DNA from: Planctomycetales bacterium 10988
Lineage (GTDB): Bacteria > Planctomycetota > Planctomycetia > Pirellulales > Pb10988
Reading direction: 5' to 3'
DNA: 64,000 nucleotides
NCBI GenBank assembly: GCA_009664345.1
Contig: CP043547.1
Span: 5,608,709 to 5,672,708 of the forward strand
In this document: positions 9,784 to 17,103 of the stretch, piece by piece
How positions within the stretch are numbered: position 1 is the stretch's first letter
Layout of the letters: the number at the start of each line of letters is the position of its first letter
Position numbers and translations under genes: made by a program
Notes under the pieces: model-generated
Databases searched by the model: none
What the model saw: only the letters and a program-made list of their open reading frames with translations
What the model was told of the DNA's origin: nothing

Positions 9784-11046
9784 CTACACATCGTCATGAA
9801 GGATTGTGGCGGGACGCTCAGTTGTGTTCCAGAGAAGCTGATCCAAAGAGTGAACAACTTCCTCATGCGGGTGGCCATACTTGTTGTTTTCACCGGCTGA
9901 AACAAAGAACAGTGCAGGATGCATCACCTTCAATTCCTCGTGGAAGTTGTGTTTTGAGCCGTGATGTGGAAGCCCGAACGTGCCGACAAGTTCCATCACT
10001 TGCGCGAAGTGAGTTTTAAATGCATCTCTGCGTTTTTTGACGCTCAAGTCCGCGTCGCCAGTCGCCAACCACCCGATCCATCCGTCGTTGCTCTTGAGCT
10101 CGTACGGATAGAAGTGTAGGTCGTGACGCAACCGGTGTTGCTGTACGAGCCTCGCTTTCGGATGCTTTCTCGTCGGTCCCGAATAGATTGACATGGATGT
10201 CAGGGTGCGATTGCGGCGAATGATTCCGTAACAATCCACCAAACGATCCCTTTTTTGTTTTTCCTGCAAGATCGAGACGAGCTTCGCATGATCCGTTCCG
10301 CGATCGTTTAGTCCGTTTTCCAACTCGGCGTGAAATTCTTCTCGCACTACTTTCCGAAAGCGATCTTCTCGATCACGTTCTGGCTGCACGAATGGGATGA
10401 AGACCCAGTCAACAGTATGCTCGCCCCACTTCAGGCAGATTGCGGTCTGATGAGTGATGTGGAGCACCTCATTTGCTCTTTGTCGCCCTGAATAGTCCTG
10501 GGCTTCACTTCTCAAACGATCGATGTCGACGGACAAGTGATTTGACGAATCGCCTTTGGCTACGATACGATCGCTGTCGTCGCCTCCAGGAATGATCGGG
10601 TCATCCGGTAACTGCGGCGGTTAACGGCCATCGTCACTCTCAACGAAAACGACGCGAGCGACTCCTCGATCAAAAAAACACTCCTTAGGATCGGAAACGA
10701 GGGAACTCAAGGTTCCCGTAACATGTCCCCCAGCAGCGGCTTTGGCAATAATGGCTAGCCGTTCGATATTTGAGAGGTAGGGCAAGACTACGGTTTCCGT
10801 CTCAACCGTAGCGAGAAGAGAGTCGAGACCAGAAACGTGATCGCTGTCGGGATGGGAGACAAAGAGAATGTCGAGGCGACCAGCACCATCGCGATCCGCG
10901 TAGTCGTTGATCGCTGTCTGCAACGCAGTGTCTTTTTCTGAGCCGCAATCGTAAACGTAGGAAATAGATTCCTCGCCAACGCGAACTTCGCCGTTGTGAA
11001 AACGACTTTGCCCGATCGGATGTTGGATTCGGACGTTCTCCAACAT
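9784..11046 (-). pseudogene. ComEC-like metallo-beta-lactamase-fold protein split by one in-frame stop
   Basis: The gene starts at the ATG at 11046, with GAGGAG upstream. The first 141 residues hold the metallo-beta-lactamase motif SHPDSDHVSGLD (HxDxDH variant) after a VYDCGS strand. A TAA at 10623-10621 interrupts the frame, which then continues unbroken for about 28 more codons into a 250-residue part. That part ends in the typical C-terminal half of the ComEC/Rec2-type fold: WLATGDADL, FGLPHHGSKHN and KYGHPHEEVV. One CAA-to-TAA change would explain the split. The frame may even extend past the TAG at 9784. Stand-alone ComEC-like MBL proteins occur in conflict systems next to protease effectors, which fits this neighbourhood. 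It could be two translated fragments, but a single inactivated gene is simpler. Confidence 0.65.
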
Positions 11047-11825
11047 AAATCACTCCTCGTCGCTCTAGGCGAGATAAAAGCTGTTTCGTGTCACGCTTGG
11101 ACGTAAGTCCGCACTCCACCTGACGAACAAATGATCGGATACTTGACACAGCCCTATTTTACTCTGGCGATTAAGGCCAATTCAATTATCCGAGAACCTC
11201 TCTCGCAACTATAGTGCTTCCGAGAGCATTAGTCGCCGCGAACCCGGTTTGCCTAAAAAAAATCCGCAACGCAGGTGAATTCGCGCTGGCACTTGCCGCG
11301 ACATCACCACTCTGAAAATGTGACGTCGCGTATGCATCGATGGATGGAACGAGGCAACCGACTCCTGTCTCGAAAAGCATTACGCAGACGCGATCACTGA
11401 CCAAGAGCTTTGCGGGCAACTCTGCTCCTGGTCGAATCGCTTTCTGCATCGTTACCAGCGAGATAGAAATGTCGTTTTGCTTCATTCTCATTACATCATG
11501 TGCGATCATAACCTATCCGTCACCGATGCTCAAATCTGCTACTTCCAGACTGGGGAATCAAAACCGATGACGCCCAGTGAGTTGCAGAGGAAATCTTGCA
11601 ACGACAGCTTGATGAGTCCGAGTTGATGCGATTGCCCGATTACGGGCAAAGTTTCAACCACAGGCAGTTCGCTACGCCGTGCTTTCTGCGACTGACATAG
11701 CTTCTTTAGAGCAGGCTCTCTATGCCACCGAAGCGGAAGTATTGCAGGCAACGCCAGACGTCAGACGCATCGCTACCGTCCTGTTACCGATCGAACCGAT
11801 GGCAGGCTAACTACGGTTTTTCCCT
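11047..11825. other. Non-coding or decayed stretch between MBL and XRE genes
   Basis: No intact gene is convincing. A weak minus-strand frame (11186-11509, 107 residues) and a plus-strand frame (11340-11570) overlap each other and have no recognisable motifs. The right part carries a plus-strand coding-like remnant listed separately. Confidence 0.4.
11584..11810 (+). pseudogene. Coding-like remnant, C-terminal fragment of unknown protein
   Basis: Two overlapping plus-strand frames read like one protein with a frameshift near 11625: AEEILQRQLDESEL and then DAIARLRAKFQPQAVRYAVL followed by SATDIASLEQALYATEAEVL, ending PIEPMAG and a TAA. Helical, charged and alanine-rich composition is the only support; I recognise no family. 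There is no start codon or ribosome site, so it would be a decayed fragment. Confidence 0.25.
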
Positions 11826-12047
11826 TTAAAGACCCTGCATCAGCTCGGAAAGATTCACTTCCAACGCCTCGGCGATGCGTTCGATATTTCGCAAAGCAAC
11901 GTTCCGCTCACCCCGCTCGATGCCACCGACGTACGTTCGGTCCAACCCGCATTGCAAGGCCAAATCCTCCTGCGACCAGCCCCGCTGCCGACGGAGCTCT
12001 CTCACCCGATGCCCGAATCGCACCAAGATATCTGCTGTGTTTGCCAT
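11826..12047 (-). CDS. XRE-family HTH transcriptional regulator
   Basis: 73 residues, nearly all one Cro/C1-type helix-turn-helix: [20 protein letters not shown], then [20 protein letters not shown] and an IERIAEAL helix. The length is typical of stand-alone XRE regulators of restriction and mobile-element genes (controller-like proteins). It is intact although the genes to its left are decayed. It is transcribed away from the small membrane protein gene at 12201, so the 150 bases between them probably hold divergent promoters and possibly its operator. No clear target gene remains. A 73-residue XRE protein usually acts as a dimeric repressor or activator. Confidence 0.85.
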   Translation of the reverse strand: MANTADILVRFGHRVRELRRQRGWSQEDLALQCGLDRTYVGGIERGERNVALRNIERIAEALEVNLSELMQGL

Positions 12048-12200
12048 CCCCGAATCGTGAAGAATGGATGACTATCAGTCTACGGACTATAAGTATCATT
12101 TCATATCCATATGGTTTAGAATGAGGGAGGTCTGCTTGGCACGAGAAAGTCATGAAATTCACAAGTAGCTTTACCGCTAGGAAGAAAAGGAGACAGCGAC

Positions 12201-12647
12201 ATGTCTGAGGATGTAGGCGTTCCCTGGTATAAACATTGGGGAAATTGGGTGTTTTTCCCGGCCGTTGGGTTCCTGATTTATTGTCTGTGGTGGAATATGA
12301 CCCTCAAAAATGCGGAGCTTCGGATCGTCGGGCAGAATGATCCCGGGATATTTCAGAGCACGCTCACGATCCACGTCTGGCATCAAAACACGTACCCCCT
12401 TGAGAAGGCTCAAATCAAGTTGATGGCACAAGGGGAGACGATCGCCGGAGAGACTGAGGGTCGGGAGCACTTCTTCGAGCATTGGAAACCCAATGGCGAG
12501 AACGCCAAAGAGTTCCAATTCCCGCTCACGGAATACGATCCACAAAAGCCCATCTACGTGTACTGTCGGCTGGATGCCGCGAATGCGAGACCCGCCGTGC
12601 TTCGCTATATCTGGAGGAACCATCGATGGGAACAACCTGAAGATTAA
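12201..12647 (+). CDS. Small membrane protein of unknown function
   Basis: 148 residues; the ATG at 12201 is well supported by AAGGAGA about 8 bases upstream. One N-terminal transmembrane helix (WVFFPAVGFLIYCLWW, about 16-32) anchors a beta-rich domain of about 110 residues with an Ig-like or FixG-like alternation (ELRIVGQNDPGIFQSTLTIH and IYVYCRLDAANARPAVLRYI). The topology suggests a short cytoplasmic end and an exported domain. I recognise no family. It is followed by a good terminator, so it forms its own transcript and is probably not part of the DUF3150-like operon. Confidence 0.7.
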   Translation: MSEDVGVPWYKHWGNWVFFPAVGFLIYCLWWNMTLKNAELRIVGQNDPGIFQSTLTIHVWHQNTYPLEKAQIKLMAQGETIAGETEGREHFFEHWKPNGENAKEFQFPLTEYDPQKPIYVYCRLDAANARPAVLRYIWRNHRWEQPED

Positions 12648-12673
12648 TCAACGATGACCGTAACGTGTTCACG

Positions 12674-12711
12674 CCGGGTCTCCTTCTCGACAATGGAGGC
12701 CCGGTATTTTT
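12674..12711 (+). terminator. Rho-independent terminator
   Basis: A 10-bp stem CCGGGTCTCC / GGAGGCCCGG (one G-U pair) with an 11-base loop is followed by TATTTTTA. It ends the 12201-12647 transcript. Confidence 0.75.
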
Positions 12712-12751
12712 ATGCGCCGATCCAATTTTCTAAGCCTTTAGGAGAAAACCA

Positions 12752-13702
12752 ATGACAACGATTACTGAAACTTCGACGTCGACGACCGTGCAGAATCAAG
12801 TGGCATCGACCCGGCTTCGCGCCACGATGGCTGCGGCGCGATTGAGTTTTACCTGGTTGGGAGTGAGAAAATCCCTCAATGCCCAGCAGAAAAACCAAGC
12901 GGCGGACTCGTTCGGCGCGGAAGGGAGATTTCTTTCCGCAGGGAAAAAGGTGATCGATACCACCCATCCCGCCTACAAAGCGGTCACCGCGATTCGCAGT
13001 CAGGCCCTCAGCTATTGGAAGGGGATGAGCCTCCCCTTTCCCGAGGCCGGGATTCGGCTGATCCGGCAGGAGGCGATCGGTGAGTTCGATGCCCACATCG
13101 CCGGTTTTCGCGAGGAACTCGAAGGGGCGGTGCTGGAGCTGGACCGTCATTACGACGAACTGCGACAGCAAGCCCGTGAGCGATTGGGCGATCTGTTTGA
13201 CGCTCGCGATTATCCGCCGACGTTGCTTGGGATGTTTGGGATTGAGCATGACTATCCGTCGATCGAACCGCCGAATTATTTGCAGCAGCTCAATCCGGAA
13301 CTCTACCAACAGGAGTGCCAACGGGTGCAGGCCCGCTTCGAAGAGGCGGTGCAACTCGCGGAACAAGCATTTGCCGAGGAATTGACGAAGTTGATCGAGC
13401 ATCTCCACGAGCGGCTGAGTGGTGAGACCGATGGCAAGCCCAAGATCTTTCGCGATTCGGCGATCACCAATCTGACGGAATTTTTCGAACGCTTTCGCAC
13501 CCTCAACATCCGTTCCAACGCTCAGCTCGATGAGTTGGTCAGCCAGGCCAGAGGGGTCATGCAAGGCGTTCAGCCGCAATATCTACGGGATAGCGGGGTC
13601 CTCCGTGAGCAGATCGCCACGCAGCTTTCCGCCGTGCAGACCTCACTGGATGATCTCTTGGTTGACCGTCCCCGCCGCAATATTCTTCGCAAACCACACT
13701 AA
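12752..13702 (+). CDS. DUF3150-like protein
   Basis: 316 residues, ATG at 12752 with AGGAG about 10 bases upstream. The protein is mostly helical and soluble. The N-terminal third reads LSFTWLGVRKSLNAQQKNQA, then residues like AGKKVIDTTHPAYKAVTAIR and a segment ending with a short FPEAG loop. This matches my memory of DUF3150 proteins of plasmids and phages (a helical domain, a FLG/FPE-type loop, then a coiled coil around HYDELRQQARERLGDLF). Their function is unknown, and they occur in replication or accessory modules of mobile elements. It is the first gene of a co-directional run ending in a DnaN-like clamp at 16109, which supports a replication-linked or mobile-element role. The family call is by resemblance only. 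Confidence 0.7.
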   Translation: MTTITETSTSTTVQNQVASTRLRATMAAARLSFTWLGVRKSLNAQQKNQAADSFGAEGRFLSAGKKVIDTTHPAYKAVTAIRSQALSYWKGMSLPFPEAGIRLIRQEAIGEFDAHIAGFREELEGAVLELDRHYDELRQQARERLGDLFDARDYPPTLLGMFGIEHDYPSIEPPNYLQQLNPELYQQECQRVQARFEEAVQLAEQAFAEELTKLIEHLHERLSGETDGKPKIFRDSAITNLTEFFERFRTLNIRSNAQLDELVSQARGVMQGVQPQYLRDSGVLREQIATQLSAVQTSLDDLLVDRPRRNILRKPH

Positions 13703-13717
13703 AACCAGGGAAAAACG

Positions 13718-13960
13718 ATGGAACTCTTGATTCAACCAACGGGGACGGTTCGTTGTCTCTATGACGAAACGCTACCGCTACGCGAGCTCGGGAGCGTCTT
13801 GATCCGTCGTGGCTCACACGTCGAACCCGATGCAGATGGCCGTTGGAACGCGGACCTCTCCCCGGTTGGTGGACCAAACTTAGGGCCATTCACCACCCGT
13901 TCGGAAGCCCTGGCGACAGAAGTCCAGTGGCTTCATCGGCACTGGCTCTTTCCTCAGTAA
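13718..13960 (+). CDS. Small protein of the DUF3150-like operon
   Basis: 80 residues starting 15 bases after the upstream gene, with AGGGAAAAACG before the ATG. It is a compact alpha/beta protein (LIQPTGTVRCLYDETLPLRE, then SVLIRRGSHVEPDADGRW, ending EALATEVQWLHRHWLFPQ). The ending looks like a short amphipathic helix used for an interaction. I recognise no motif. Small proteins of this shape are common next to DUF3150-type genes in planctomycete-like elements, but that is a recollection and not a demonstrated family. Confidence 0.65.
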   Translation: MELLIQPTGTVRCLYDETLPLRELGSVLIRRGSHVEPDADGRWNADLSPVGGPNLGPFTTRSEALATEVQWLHRHWLFPQ

Positions 13961-13961
13961 T

Positions 13962-14002
13962 AAAAACCACTTTTTAGATTGAATACAAAAACCACTTTTA
14001 GA
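13962..14002 (+). repeat. Pair of AAAAACCACTTTT(T)AGA direct repeats
   Basis: Copies at 13962-13978 and 13987-14002 differ by one T and start 25 bases apart, a bit over two helical turns. They lie between two genes just upstream of the ribosome site of the gene at 14012. They could be protein-binding half sites or a small duplication. Confidence 0.55.
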
Positions 14003-14011
14003 AAGGTACGC

Positions 14012-14410
14012 ATGTCATCCTCCACCGAGCCCTCGCATGCTCAGGCTGTGAGCCACCAAGTCACCGCCTTCATCGAAGGATTAAAAGAAGCGATCGTCGT
14101 CTCGATGGCCGCAGCTGCCGAAGGGATTCGCCTGGAAAGTGAAGTCGCTCGCGTCATGCAACGGATGAGTGCCTATCACGCGGTGCTGGAAGGAATCGAA
14201 TCTCAGAAGCAAGCGCTCCGCGAGCTATTGAACCAGAACCGTAGTGCCGCGGAAAAGGAAAGCTTGCGGTTTCAACTCAAACTTCTCGACCAGCAAACCA
14301 TCGCCGTACTCACCCGTTCCGGCTTGCCCGCTGAGGTCGCCGAGCAAACGGTAACCAAACAGCTTTCCGAACCTACCCGCGATGCCAAAGGGCGTTTCGC
14401 AAAAACCTAG
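14012..14410 (+). CDS. Helical protein with basic KGRFAK tail
   Basis: The ATG at 14012 (after GAAAGG) is preferred over an upstream non-ATG start; it gives 132 residues. The protein is almost entirely helical with heptad-like spacing (EGLKEAIVVSMAAAAEGIRL, then MQRMSAYHAVLEGIESQKQA), probably a coiled-coil dimer. The last residues DAKGRFAKT resemble the basic tails of phage and plasmid structural or DNA-binding proteins. It belongs to the same run as the DUF3150-like gene. Function unknown. Confidence 0.7.
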   Translation: MSSSTEPSHAQAVSHQVTAFIEGLKEAIVVSMAAAAEGIRLESEVARVMQRMSAYHAVLEGIESQKQALRELLNQNRSAAEKESLRFQLKLLDQQTIAVLTRSGLPAEVAEQTVTKQLSEPTRDAKGRFAKT

Positions 14411-14442
14411 CACCAACAACGATCTCAAAACCGAATCCCAAG

Positions 14443-14470
14443 AAAAGCCCACTCGCCGGGCTTTTTCTAT
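14443..14470 (+). terminator. Intrinsic terminator or attenuator
   Basis: AAAAGCCC / GGGCTTTTT with a 7-base loop followed by a T-rich stretch. It lies inside the operon, 33 bases after a stop and just before the next small gene, so it may only reduce read-through. Confidence 0.6.
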
Positions 14471-14490
14471 TTTTCTAGGAGTTAGACATC

Positions 14491-14703
14491 ATGACTCAAC
14501 GTGAACTCGATCAAGCCATCGCCGATCAAACAGGCGAACCGCTCGGAATAATTGAGCGAATTGGATTTAGTTTGGTCAAACCGTTCAATGCTTCATCGAT
14601 CGCCGAGGACTCTGACGACGCGCCGGATGTTCTTGACTGGGATGATCCCGATCACCTTGTACCCACCGCCACCATCTCCTCACTCGACACTTTTCAGGAC
14701 TAA
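14491..14703 (+). CDS. Small acidic protein
   Basis: 70 residues, ATG at 14491 with TAGGAG about 9 bases upstream. It is strongly acidic in the middle (AEDSDDAPDVLDWDDPDHL). The composition suggests a soluble partner or anti-DNA mimic, but nothing specific is recognisable. Spacing to the next gene is 6 bases, so the two are probably co-translated. Confidence 0.55.
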   Translation: MTQRELDQAIADQTGEPLGIIERIGFSLVKPFNASSIAEDSDDAPDVLDWDDPDHLVPTATISSLDTFQD

Positions 14704-14709
14704 GAGATC

Positions 14710-14976
14710 ATGAAAAAACGATCGGAATCATTTTTCTCACTTCCAGACTATCGGACCGCAGCGACCTATCGAAATTCGATTGACCAGAGCTTGGGCTTTT
14801 TCGCGATCGTCTGCTTTCTTAGTTCCATCTTTATCGGCCCCGGCATGATCCTCGTGTGGCTGCTTACCGCTTACGTCCTCACCGGAGGTGCCCTCTTCGA
14901 GGGTTGGCTGCCAGCCTCAACCAAGGGGTCCAAACCGAATTCCCACTGCTCTTGCAAACCAAGGAGACGCCGATGA
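14710..14976 (+). CDS. Small two-helix membrane protein
   Basis: 88 residues with two hydrophobic segments (LGFFAIVCFLSSIFIGPGMI running into LVWLLTAYVLTGG) and a basic, cysteine-containing tail (CSCKPRRRR). Its stop overlaps the start of the DnaN-like gene (ATGA at 14973-14976), so the two are translationally coupled. Function unknown; it may anchor a complex to the membrane. Confidence 0.55.
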   Translation: MKKRSESFFSLPDYRTAATYRNSIDQSLGFFAIVCFLSSIFIGPGMILVWLLTAYVLTGGALFEGWLPASTKGSKPNSHCSCKPRRRR

Positions 14977-16109
14977 TCACCCTCACTCGAAAACAAATTC
15001 GCACCGCTCGTTCCCTCCTACGCCGAACGCTGGGACTGCGTTCACGGAACGATCAAACACCTGTCGAAATAGCTGTCACGGCCGAAGGCACCTCGGTGCG
15101 AGCCGCGAGCCAAAAGTTTGCCATTGAATATCTCTTCCCCGGCAATCCGACAATCGAGACTATCATTCTACCTTATGCGACGCTTGTGGAGTGTGAAGGG
15201 ACCCGGCAAGACCCCGTTCGGGTCCACACCGCCAAGGATCAGGTCGTGCTGCAATGGGAAGAAAAAGGGTTTCCTCAATGCATTTGGACGGTTGCAAAGA
15301 GTGCTTCTAATTTTCCAGCACGACCCGAGGAGATGCAGGAAAATCCCTCTTCTCTGTTGACCACTCTGACGGAAGCGGTGGCGATTACCTCAAAAGAGTC
15401 AAGCCGATTCGCACTCGATTGCCTCAGGCTTCGTGGCCATGACGGTCAGCTTGCAGCGACCGATGGCCGTCAGGCGTTGGTGCAAGCGGGATTCGACTTT
15501 CCCTGGGAAGAAGGATTGTTGATCCCCGCCTGTTCAGGATTAACAGCGAAAGAATTCTTGAACGAGAAGCCCGTCCGCATGGGGAAAACGGAAGACTGGG
15601 TCGCGATTCAATCCGGCCCTTGCACGATCTGGTGTCGCATAGACCAGCAGCGGCGTTTCCCGGATATTGATCGAATTACCCCGAAAGAATCGGAGACGAG
15701 CACCACACTTACTCTCACGGACCACGATGCGAGTTTCCTGCACTCTGCGCTTTCACGACTCCCTGGCACGGAGGAATACAACGCACCGATCACTTTGGAC
15801 CTCAGCGAGAACCCTATCCTTCGAGCAAGGTCCACGAGCCATCCGACGACCGAACTTCTCCTCTGTCAATCGACTTACATCGGTGAGAAGCTGAGGTGCT
15901 GCACCAACCGTCTCTACCTTGCGCGTGCGATAGAGCTCGGCTTTCGTAGCTTTCGCTTGAAAGGCGTGAACTCGCCCATCCTCTGTCATAAAAATTCTAA
16001 AACCTACTTTTGGGCCCCCCTGGATCAAAGCGGAGTCCTTCCCCCAGAAGAAAACTCTCTGCAAATCGAATCCGCTCCACCGAAGCTGACAGCAACGAAC
16101 GCCGCCTAA
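14973..16109 (+). CDS. Diverged DNA polymerase III beta clamp (DnaN-like)
   Basis: The ATG at 14973 has AAGGAG 7-8 bases upstream and overlaps the previous stop; the product has 378 residues, close to the usual 365-380 of bacterial clamps. Residues about 120-180 contain the most recognisable clamp signature: TLTEAVAITSKESSRFALDC, then RLRGHDGQLAATDGRQALVQ, matching the second clamp domain (F..V...TDGHRLA). Earlier domain 1 and later domain 3 are diverged; the usual C-terminal peptide-binding pocket residues are not obvious. The host chromosome would carry its own dnaN next to dnaA, so this is an accessory clamp, as found on some large phages and plasmids. It may load a dedicated polymerase or act as an immunity or decoy clamp. 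It ends the operon before a strong terminator. Confidence 0.72.
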   Translation: MITLTRKQIRTARSLLRRTLGLRSRNDQTPVEIAVTAEGTSVRAASQKFAIEYLFPGNPTIETIILPYATLVECEGTRQDPVRVHTAKDQVVLQWEEKGFPQCIWTVAKSASNFPARPEEMQENPSSLLTTLTEAVAITSKESSRFALDCLRLRGHDGQLAATDGRQALVQAGFDFPWEEGLLIPACSGLTAKEFLNEKPVRMGKTEDWVAIQSGPCTIWCRIDQQRRFPDIDRITPKESETSTTLTLTDHDASFLHSALSRLPGTEEYNAPITLDLSENPILRARSTSHPTTELLLCQSTYIGEKLRCCTNRLYLARAIELGFRSFRLKGVNSPILCHKNSKTYFWAPLDQSGVLPPEENSLQIESAPPKLTATNAA

Positions 16110-16166
16110 CGGCGTCAGAAAAAACGTCTCTAACTCGACCTAATCAATGAAGTAAACCACATCTCC

Positions 16167-16212
16167 CTCCCTCTCGCCCGGCCGGAGAGCCGGGCGAGAG
16201 GGAGATTTTTTT
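16167..16212 (+). terminator. Very strong Rho-independent terminator
   Basis: A perfect 16-bp stem (CTCCCTCTCGCCCGGC / GCCGGGCGAGAGGGAG) with a 6-base loop, then seven T. It closes the DUF3150-like/DnaN-like operon and isolates the RNA candidate downstream. Confidence 0.95.
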
Positions 16213-16376
16213 AGCTCTTGGAATGTTCTCTCTTCGGATGGTTAGCGGAGAAATTTTCATGGATTCCACGATGGATGCGATTGCTTTTTTCAATAAATCC
16301 AAGCTACAATATGGTTGAATTTATAGCGGAATAGGTTCCGCAGACGGATTACTTGACAAAGGACTTTGACGACATG

Positions 16377-16644
16377 CGGGGACGGAACGGGTCCCCGAGA
16401 TAATTGAATACGCGTGAGCGTAAATCGCTGCATTACTCGAAACCACCACCCTGGACCACAAGGTCCTTGTATGCATGTACGCAGCATTGTGCCACGCCCC
16501 GAAAGGGGCGTCGGCCAGTGTTGGTACGTGCGCCTCTGTGGTGGAGGTCGGGTAATCACTCTGGTTCGGCGCCTTCTTTTCTGCGCCTTACCCGAGAATC
16601 AGCCTCGCTCACGTGGCCCCCTCAAACCACCAGTGAGGACCTCC
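16377..16644 (+). ncRNA. Candidate structured RNA or leader with GNRA-loop hairpins
   Basis: No good reading frame with a ribosome site covers this stretch, yet it folds densely by eye. Hairpins: CGGGGAC/GTCCCCG (16377-16397); TACGC-GTGA-GCGTA (16409-16422, GNRA loop); GGACC-ACAA-GGTCC (16453-16466); ACGCCCC-GAAA-GGGGCGT inside a GCC/GGC closure (16491-16514, GNRA loop); CGGGTAA/TTACCCG (16549-16594) with inner GGCGC/GCGCC. Longer pairings enclose them: GCATGTAC with GTACGTGC (16473-16480/16524-16531) and CCACCAC with GTGGTGG (16443-16449/16538-16544). GGAGGTC (16543-16549) can pair with GACCTCC (16638-16644) directly before the ATG at 16645, competing with the previous helix. This suggests either an independent RNA or a switch-like leader of the downstream gene. 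I do not recognise a known class (not tmRNA, RNase P, SRP or group II domain V). Confidence 0.45.
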
Positions 16645-17028
16645 ATGAACGATCCGAATCCGGGCCGCTGCCCGATCTGTAACAGTGCTAAGATCAAGGT
16701 TGCATCCACGCCATCCTTCCAATATGAGCGCAATCTTAAGTGCCGCGACTGCCAAGCCGTTTGGCGCCTCGCCTGCCCCCTCTGGGGTGCAATCGTTTCC
16801 CTTCTCCTTGGTGCATTGATCGCTGGTGGGATGGGTTATCTTCTGTTCGACCACCTCCTTTCTCATGGGCTGTCGCTTAGTGGCCCCAATCTAGTGATGT
16901 ATGTACTCTTTGGTGTGGTCTTTGCATTTGGCTGGCGCATGCTCCGTTATGGAGGCGGAACTCTTCGAGGCACAGCAGGTCAATTTGAGGTCTTACAAGA
17001 GCCTCCTCCTTCTAAAGGCAAATCATAA
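16645..17028 (+). CDS. Zinc-ribbon membrane protein
   Basis: The start is the ATG at 16645, preceded by GAGG; upstream in-frame codons lie in the candidate RNA and are not used. 127 residues. The first 35 residues form a zinc ribbon with CPIC ... CRDC spacing. Two transmembrane helices follow (about 46-65 LWGAIVSLLLGALIAGGMGY and about 82-102 LVMYVLFGVVFAFGWRM). It has the same N-terminal plan as the gene at 18813 and a related layout to the gene at 17104, so the three may be paralogues. Possibly a membrane-bound sensor or scaffold; the substrate is unknown. Confidence 0.7.
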   Translation: MNDPNPGRCPICNSAKIKVASTPSFQYERNLKCRDCQAVWRLACPLWGAIVSLLLGALIAGGMGYLLFDHLLSHGLSLSGPNLVMYVLFGVVFAFGWRMLRYGGGTLRGTAGQFEVLQEPPPSKGKS

Positions 17029-17103
17029 TATTTGTCTTGTCTGATTCTTTCTTCATTAAAGTACCAACCTTCTACCCCTCCATCCAACGCAAAGTGAGAT
17101 AGC

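Noticed and set aside
6600-11046. A genuinely altered genetic code (TAA/TAG as Gln) in the region
   Set aside because: Neighbouring intact genes end with TAG and TAA and gene A has real frameshifts, so decay is simpler; kept only as a testable alternative.
11186-11509. 107-codon minus-strand frame
   Set aside because: No recognisable domain, overlaps an equally open plus-strand frame, and lies in a decayed region.
16141-16212. Possible CRISPR-like or att repeat at the 16-bp inverted repeat
   Set aside because: It is a single perfect hairpin followed by a T-run, which is a terminator.
16414-16644. In-frame upstream extension of the zinc-ribbon gene
   Set aside because: The peptide has no protein-like pattern, and the DNA is better explained as folded RNA; GAGG supports the ATG at 16645.
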